Positions 56,966 to 64,000 of a stretch of 64,000 bases of DNA are shown here, in pieces. How positions within the stretch are numbered: the stretch's first letter is position 1; every line of letters starts with the position of its first letter. The notes under the pieces were generated by a model. It saw only the letters and a list, made by a program, of their open reading frames with translations, did not search any database and was not told the DNA's origin. Origin of the DNA: Phytoseiulus persimilis (taxonomy: Eukaryota > Arthropoda > Arachnida > Mesostigmata > Phytoseiidae); assembly GCA_037576195.1 (NCBI GenBank), contig CM075101.1, forward strand, positions 17,918,001 through 17,982,000. The letters are read 5' to 3'. The position numbers were made by a program, and so were the translations under genes.

Positions 56966-59530
56966 AGCACGGCAGTGATTGACTCGAAAAACGCGGGATG
57001 GCCCGCACCACTAAACTGTTCCGTGACCGTTTCCGCCCCGAGCGTCATTTCCCAGACGATGGCCACTGGAGCAGATCCGTTTCGTAGGCGGGCAGAAGGC
57101 TTCGCTGCAAAACAAGCGTTGCCGTCTCCCCGCATGTTTCTCCCCACTCCTTGCCCTCGAATCCCAGCTTCCGTCAGATGTGGGGAAGTGAGGCCTTGAT
57201 GAAGATGATTCTCGCGACGACAAATCGTATGAAGTTCCTCGAGCCAGCGAGGAGGACACAGCGCGTCGACGGCTGCGATCGATTACTCTCCGCAGAAAGT
57301 AAAAACTCTCTCCGGAATACCTTTCGCAATGTTCAATTTCCGACGAAAGGCCGATGTGGCTCTCGTCGGAATCAGTCGGAGAACTTGGGACGGAATTTTT
57401 TCCGATGTGAGGAGGACAATCACAGCTGAACGATCGGGCCAGCTATCTGACTTGGGGTCCTTCCCTCCGAGAACCCTCGACGTTCTGTGGATTCTCGACG
57501 GGACTTGTCTACGAGGGAAAGTGTTGCAGCGAGCCTGAAGCCTCGCTGCCCGTTCGCGTCACCACGGGGTTAACGACAGGATGATAAGGCGGTTGGTGTT
57601 GAATTTTCTCCATCGACGGCCAGGTTTCCTTCCCGGCAGGCAAACCTCGTTTCGGATATTGTTAACTCGCACATCGGTGGAACTGCCGAGAGACCCGATC
57701 CTGTTTATGTCACCTCCCCGTCCTCCTGGACGCCAGGCTCGCTGATCTAACTCACGCGAACATTCTCGCGAAGCCATCAAAGCGTCCCGTTTTCCTTTAT
57801 TCTCAACGGAGGCGTATTTCGCGGCTGTCATCAATGAATTTGACGTTGTAGTGGCGTCCTGTTCCCCAACTCTTGTTGTTACCGTGAGATGGTTTTTCCG
57901 TGGCTTTCCTCACCCAGGACCAGTTGGTTTCATTCACTTCGGGGCTCGTGCTCGACAATGCGCCGAGCTGATAAGAGAGCCGAAGGGACGAGTTCGATCG
58001 CACCGGCGTGGCGTGGCCAGAGCAGGCTCTCGGCGAAGGTTTCCCGCGATCCCAGCTTTGCTACAAACATGTTTGAATACTTTTTTCCAAACAACAGATT
58101 TTCCCGCATCAGCTTGCGCCGACAGGTCTACCCTGCTATCGGCTCGGTGCTTCCTCTGGGATAGTTATCGCGGACTGCGCGGCGAATGCGCACGCACCAT
58201 GAGGAGGGAGAGGAGCCACTTCGCAGTCTACAACAAGCAAATAAAAATCCGCGTTTCCTCCCGTCCTCTGGGACGCAGGCGGTCCCTGGAAGCGAGGGTC
58301 GACGAAGAGTGGTCGTCGTCTTCGCTGTCACCGGCGACGATCAACGTCTCTGAGGCAAAAACGCTGAACGCGACGTTGAACCAACTCCTCGGTCGTTTGA
58401 GTGAGACATTTGTTTAAGAAGCTCCATTTTTCATCGAGCCAGCGGTCAGCCGAACAAAGGAAGACGGAAAGACGTAGGGGATAAAAGAGAAAAATTGTTC
58501 CGTATCAACCTTTTGTTTGGCGTCGCGCTCAATCGACGACATGGCGTTCCGAGTTTTTCCTCTCAACACGATGACCGATCGTTTCTACTCGTCACGGGTT
58601 AATTACGTCCGAGTACCGAGGCTCAATGGAGGCTCCTGAGCACGTGGCTTCTATGAAATTCTCCGTGAGCAGCGCAACGACGCCATCCGCATAGATGATA
58701 TAGGGGGGGAGCGTAGATCCTCACTGATCGATGAGTGGACCGGAAGCGGGTTTCCGCGTCGTGACGAGATTGCTGGATATTCCAGAGCGTGCTCTTTGCC
58801 GTGTGTTTTGCAATCGGTTCCGAGTAGGACGGGGAGACACGCGTCAACCCGCAGCTCATAATGTACCACTGGCTGAAGCTTGCGCAAATATTTATACAAG
58901 ACGTATCAAAAGTGCGGACCATTGGTTATTGAGTCATATGGAGTTGCGCTTTGATTCAGGGCGGGAAGTAGACGCAGCCGCGCGTGCGAATGCGATCCGA
59001 TGGAGAGTGCTACGGTTGTGATCGTGAGGGAAGAAAAATGCCCCATCATTTCCGCCGACGCTTTCGTCGGCTTCCGAAAGCAACCAGTACTTTTCCTGCG
59101 ACTCGTCTCCCGCCGCGCTTCAGATGCGGATTGAATTCTGATCCTTGACCGAATCTTGACTGGACTTCGTCTCGGAGTATTCACGATCGAATAGAACTCG
59201 TATTAGATACGGTCCATTATCGATCGAATGGGAGTCGAGGTACAGAGAGGCTTCCGACCTTCGCGAATCGAGCATATCCTCCACGAGCTAAATTAGCCAT
59301 GTTTGAGTGAACTTCCGGGTGCGCTCGACTCCTAATTCCGGAGCGATATCCGAGCGGCGGTGCTGATTCTCACGAGCTCAGTGCGGGAGCCTGTGCGCCG
59401 AACCGGAGCGCCGTAATCACTGTCGTACTAGAAGACAACGTGAGCGAAGGAAACGGCTGAATGGACGGCACGCAGGATAATCCATAGAGAAGAGTTTTCT
59501 GATTCGTTCGAATGGTTGCTCGAGCCATTT

Positions 59531-60258
59531 CAGTTTGACCGGCCTTTGCGAACTGACAAGCAATAATGAATTGATGAAAATAACCGATGACCCCAATTAC
59601 GGACCTTCAGGATCCAATAGTCGTTCAATCCAACGTTCTTCAGTGTTCCACGGAGAAGGGGAAAGCATGCAATCCTTGGAAGTGAGCGATTTTCGGAGCA
59701 CTGCGGTTCCTGCACTATTGTTACCTCGCTGCCTCAGCTTTAATGCTGACACCACACACGACGTGCATGACTGGTCGACTCTTGGAGGAAACTCTGAACG
59801 CTCTTCCGAACACGTTGCTTGACCTTTTGGCGAAAAGAACCTTTTCCCAGGCTGGTGTTCCCAGGTCGGAGATGCAATCCTCGAGAAAATTCCGAAAGAA
59901 TCTCGCGATGACTCTGCTGAAGGATCAGGGGAAGTTGAAAACCCAGCCGCAGCAGCGGAGCGACGATGATTTCTCAAAATTCGTGCATGCACGTGAAACG
60001 GTGCTCCGCTGGCGTGATAAGCGTCAGATCGATGGGCCTGAGTCAGAAACCACGGCAAAAGTCACCAGTTCCATGGAGTTGTTGTCTGTCAGACCGAGAA
60101 ATCGGAGATCGAATGAGAACAGATCACAACCGAACGCACGAAACCGCTGCTCGATGAGTACAGTTGTCCGGCTAGGTGTTTGTTCTCTGCATTCAGTGCC
60201 GGAATTCCGGAGGTTGTTGGTCGATTGGTTCCATGGTCGTTCAGTGTTTGCTTTTTAG
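59531..60258 (+). CDS. Weak plus-strand exon pair, unrecognised
   Basis: Exon 59531-59682 (acceptor gagccatttcag, donor GAA|GTGAGC) reads LTGLCELTSNNELMKITDDP, then SIQRSSVFHGEGESMQSLE. Two acceptors follow within 14 bases (about 59,852 and 59,866). The first gives a basic frame of about 135 codons ending at 60,258. The second gives a short acidic end (VGDAILEKIPKESRDDSAEG, stop near 59,970). I cannot choose between them and see no upstream exon with matching phase. Confidence 0.25.
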
Positions 60259-62586
60259 CTTTGCTTCCACCGGCTCCGCTTCCCTCTCGGCATACCAAAC
60301 CTCAGCATCGCCCCCAGGGTCTTGATCGTTTATTGGGCGCTTCCGTTCCGCGTCGTTGTTGGTTGCTTGTTCGGGTGTGTGCAGGAGCCCAGACAATTGG
60401 AGGTCTTAACTAATCGCGACAGGCTCCAGCCGCCGACAGAGAACAACGAAAGTTGCCTCATGGACGAGAGAATGCATCGATCGAATGATTCCCGAATCAC
60501 GGAAATGGGAGAGGAGGAGAGAGTGCTCCCTCGCGTTCTGTCCGAGTTCGCGGTTTTTCCCAGCTCCGACAGATGGATGTAATGGATGGATGAAGATCTC
60601 CACTGAGAACAGAGCATATGCTCTCATCTAATCAGCGGGGTAGAATAGCCGGGTAGTTCGCAGGAACTTGCTAACAACCATGATGAGTTTCTGAGAACAA
60701 GGATCATTCTTCGACGGCGCTAAGGAGCCGCGTTGCCTCAGTAAATCGGAATCGAGAGAAAAAAGGAGATGAATATTCCACTGCCGACGCGAGGGGGAGA
60801 TTCCGCCGAAAGTTTTCCATTTTATACTCCATTACTCTCGACGTTGTGGTCAGATTCGGTTGGTGATTTCCGCTCGGGTTAGGGGAGAGTTTCGCCGCGC
60901 TCGGTGAGTCTTGGGGAGTTTGTTGTGGGAGCGAAATTCGCCGATGCGCTCGCTCGCTCGATCGATTCCTTTAATTGAATGCGGTTTTTCCCTCCCATGC
61001 GCAAGCGCCGTGGGCCATTTGTGGAAATGAGCCGAGTAGGGTTTTTTACCATCTCGCTCCTCCCGGCCAAGTTTCTCTCACGCCAACTTCCTCCTTTGCG
61101 CTTTCCGGTGTTAAATGAAGCTCATTTAGGAATGATAAATGACGTCGTGTCAGTAGGGTTTACCTTATCCTCCTCTGAAACCTCTCTGCGGCAGCGATGG
61201 CGACGGTGTGGCCGCTAACGACCAGTGTTCTGATATCGAAGGCTTGGAAGAAGCTCGAAACGTCAAGCGTTCCAAGGGAAGGCTCTCGAGTTTCAACATA
61301 ATTTAGGGCGCTCTCTAAATCAGATCCTGAAATCTCGACCCTTTATTCTCCTTGAGCGTAACACGTCGAGATAAGGGGCAACCGTATCTCGTGCACTTGA
61401 CGAGACTACGTTAGAGGTGGATTCAATGCCTCGGTTCAATGGAACCGCAATTTATATAAATAATAAAGGACTATAATTCCTCCCAGTGGAGGATTTACGG
61501 CCGAGTTGGGAAAGCGCGTCCAAGTTCGCCGAAAGTTCCTGCCTTCTGAGCTCTTCAGACGGTGTGTGTTTCCTTGCGGAAAAGTTCGAGATTGATGAAG
61601 CGCTGCCGTGTTTTTTAAGCGTATGAATTCCTCCGGAGGAGTGCTTGCAAGACGCTCCTGTTTCTTCCTTTGGCTCGCTCAAACGACACCATACTGTGTA
61701 CGTGTGCTGTGAAGCTAAGCATCTGAGTGGTCACGGTTTTTTTCGGTTGGTGCGACGTGTCCCCAGAAGTCCTAAAAGCGTTCGGCAGGCGTTTGAGCTC
61801 GACAACTGCCTCTCGACCGAGGGCAAAAAGAAGCTTGACCCTCGTCCTTGAAGTCACTATGTCTCCCAACCGATTCTCTTCGATTAGTCTGACTGTAGAT
61901 GAGAGAGTTTTCAAGGAAACGTCATCGAAAAACCCTTCGAAGATTTATACACCCGATAACACATGAAGTCTACACAGGAGAAGTCCGGAGAGTATTCTCG
62001 GAGTCGGATCCTCGGGTCCTCGATGACACTCTGAATCATGGTTGCCGAATGAGTTACTCATGCGTCCAACCTGATTATGGTCAAATCCGATGATATCCAA
62101 AGGTAGACAGAGGAATTGTGTTACTTGAAGGTCAGATTGGGACAACCTGCGCATCCGCCAGGAAAAACGGGGGCTACCAACCGATCAATCCGTGGCAGAG
62201 CTCCAAACTGGAGTGCTTTGGCTAGCGGCAGGGTCACAGCATTCGACAACTGAGGATTTTTTGCAAGTCAGCGTAAGAGTACGGGCGAGTTTCTAGGGAA
62301 GGCAGCGTTAATCTGCATGGCCTGAGTTTAAGAGCCGGCCACAGAATAATCTATTGTTTGGCCTCTCAGAATCGTGGTCAAGAGAGGGTAAGACCTTCAG
62401 CTCACTGAAAACCATCAATAAGCTCCCGTTTTGTGGAGAAGACAGCTTTCAAGGAGCGAATGCTTGGATTATCCCAAATCGTCTCACGCCAAAGTGAGCG
62501 CAGCGAGCCGATGGAGCTTCTCGCAAAATGGATTCCACTTGAAGGGTTCATCAAAAAGCGGCGCAACAAAATTATCGGATCCTCGA
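60259..62586. other. No firmly supported gene
   Basis: Minus-strand open stretches at about 61,895-61,770 (after a good acceptor tctcatctacag) and 61,682-61,452 (LKKHGSASSISNFSARKHTP) look like Ser-rich coding sequence, but I cannot join them to each other or to neighbours. Confidence 0.3.
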
Positions 62587-62603
62587 TTTAATAGGTGTGC
62601 ACA

Positions 62604-63712
62604 TTAGCATGCCGACTCCAAGAATCCCGCGCGCAACCGCTGTCGATCCATCTTATCCGATATCGCCGCGGCGTCATGATCCATCCTTGGAACCGACTTC
62701 CAAGACTGCTTCTCGGAAGATTCGACTGCGCTTTTCTGTTTCTGGATCCAGTTTCCCAAAGTCGCATCTGTTGCCGCGGAGACCAACTCCTCATTGGAGA
62801 CCGATGTTCTCGTCAGTTGTTGCACCTTATGTTCTCTCATTCCTCGCCGCGGGGTCTGTCCTCGGGAGGGGGGGCGCTTGAAAGCGAGTCGGTCTTCAGG
62901 TTCTTCTGCGTCGTCACTGTTCGTTTCGTTCCGAAGCTGGGAACCATCAAGAAGAGTCGGCCACCAGTTAAACTGCTCAGAAGGACCGGATTCGGAATTG
63001 AACGTTCAGAATCTCCATCATCAAAGCCACGGATCGCGTGAGCCATCGCTGTGAGGGTTCGATAACCGTTAGCGGATCCCTGGATCGAAACGGAGGGATG
63101 AAACCAAGTGGTTTAATCAGCGGGAGAGAGACCGCCTGAGCGCTCATTTTTCGGCCAATTTGAAACCGCAGACCGCTGCGAGAGAGGCAATCTGCTTCCG
63201 CCGTCCTCAATTCGATCCACACAGAATGCCCTCTCGCCTGGCAGTTACTGCTCCGTTCAGTCAATGGTCGCACGATGTGATCCAAGCGCATATGATCGAT
63301 GTATTTCATCGAAAAAGGAAGTCAAGGTTTTTCCCTCTGATCGATTCCGGAAAGGTCGACTGAAGTTTCGGCAGCGGAAGACGCCACCGATACTTCCCGC
63401 CCCCGAGTGCCTCTTCGGAAGCCAGTGATTGGGGTCTCCCATCGGATCCAATCTTAACGTTGTTAAACTTTCGGCAGGTTTAACGCTGTATCGGATGCAG
63501 TGACACTCGTTTCGGTGGTGGGGATTCGATTAGGGAGCCCATCTGAAGCTATCCAAATGCTCCCACCCCGTTCTCAGGTCTATCTCGAGCCGCCCATGGG
63601 AAAATTATTCTCGGGACCCTGATCCTCGCCTCGGGCGGACGACTGCGACGGCACTCACGTGCCCCTGAACTCCGTCGGAAAACCGCTCTGCTTGACTAGT
63701 CACTGAGCTCGT
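62604..63712 (-). CDS. 3' end of an unrecognised minus-strand gene (two exons)
   Basis: Exon 63712-63659 (acceptor gtgattccag, donor CAC|GTGAGT, phase 0 both ends) reads TSSVTSQAERFSDGVQGH. The terminal exon 62972-62604 (acceptor ccttctgagcag) gives 122 residues in one frame, FNWWPTLLDGSQLRNETNSD then VQQLTRTSVSNEELVSAATD and GNWIQKQKSAVESSEKQSWK, to a TAA. The composition (Lys, Glu, Gln, Ser) differs from the Arg-rich shadows around it. The gene continues past the window. No domain recognised; it looks disordered and helical. The 3' UTR is unclear: an ATTAAA lies only 12 bases after the stop. Confidence 0.45.
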
Positions 63713-64000
63713 CTGGAATCACGGCGATGTGCGAATCGTTGGATGAGACAGTGAACGAGGAAACGGCCGCTATTCAGCGCTACTACGGACCCTCGTAGAT
63801 CAAGGATTCGCGGCACTCAAGCCGCGCAATAATAAGGATTCGCTCCTCATGGTGACCTTCTGTCTCCGGAGGAACTTGACTTTCCGGTCGTGCGCGCCTC
63901 TGATCCCGGAACATCGACAACTCTGGTGCTCCAGAGTAGAGAGATCTCTCTTCGGAACGGCGGGTCTGAGGAACTCCCAAAAGTCCACGATGCTAGCAAC

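Larger units (their letters stand above)
41009..59530. other. Long stretch without a recognisable gene; upstream of the channel gene
   Basis: It should contain the promoter and 5' non-coding exon(s) of the channel gene, which I could not place. Several open frames look protein-like but have no partner exons or known domain: minus 47,907-47,578 (KIQDLFIMDRRVNESLEEGM), preceded by a possible start exon near 47,945 reading MNGGSNRGGDE; plus 51,246-51,599; plus 53,373-53,831 (152 codons); plus 55,010-55,417; minus 55,525-55,328. The 188-codon plus frame at 57,851-58,417 is arginine-rich and probably chance. Confidence 0.35.

Noticed and set aside
57851-58417. 188-codon plus ORF
   Set aside because: It is arginine/serine/cysteine-rich, has no domain, no partner exons and no matching splice signals.
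1-64000. tRNA genes, rRNA, CRISPR arrays, operons or bacterial features
   Set aside because: I looked for B-box-like GGTTCGA stems, direct-repeat arrays and ribosome-binding sites with tandem ORFs; none had the right structure, and the introns show the DNA is eukaryotic.

Overview
The window is eukaryotic and arthropod-like, with GC near 50%. Short introns (about 60 bp to 3 kb) have ordinary GT-AG borders, there are two decayed non-LTR retrotransposon pieces, and the two recognisable genes are animal signalling genes. A mite or other chelicerate would fit, but nothing seen here fixes the species.

Left part (1-9.6 kb): the tail of a dead LINE reverse transcriptase on the minus strand (1 to about 890), about 4 kb with no gene I can support, then a complete eight-exon Galpha-q-type G-protein gene on the plus strand (4,928-8,863). 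All its GTPase motifs are intact. Its last seven residues, the receptor-contacting tail, do not match the usual Gq tail, so it looks like a diverged paralogue.

Middle (9.6-19 kb): a frameshifted R1/I-like LINE 3' end on plus (11.8-12.85 kb), the 3' end of an unrecognised minus-strand gene (14.9-15.5 kb), and a weakly supported plus-strand exon chain with an acidic C-terminus (17.3-18.7 kb).

Right-centre (19.2-41 kb): one large minus-strand gene, read here as 28 coding exons, for a cyclic-nucleotide-gated channel of the CNG-like/beta type. Phase matching at every junction gives a continuous frame of about 1,686 codons. It runs from a disordered N-terminus through S1-S6, a pore ending in TIGG, a C-linker and a cyclic-nucleotide-binding domain (CNBD), then a very long low-complexity tail with polyQ, polyN and one coiled coil. 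A poly(A) signal lies at 19,240. The exons from S1 to the CNBD are secure; most tail exons rest on splice signals and phase, not homology.

Right (41-64 kb): mostly no recognisable gene. There are homopolymer G/C tracts, a 64-bp (AG)n array, a weak plus-strand exon pair (59.5-60.3 kb), and the last two exons of an unrecognised minus-strand gene (62.6-63.7 kb).

Gq-type alpha subunits and CNG channels both act in sensory transduction in animals. Here their genes lie about 10 kb apart in convergent orientation, which is suggestive but not evidence of a joint function.
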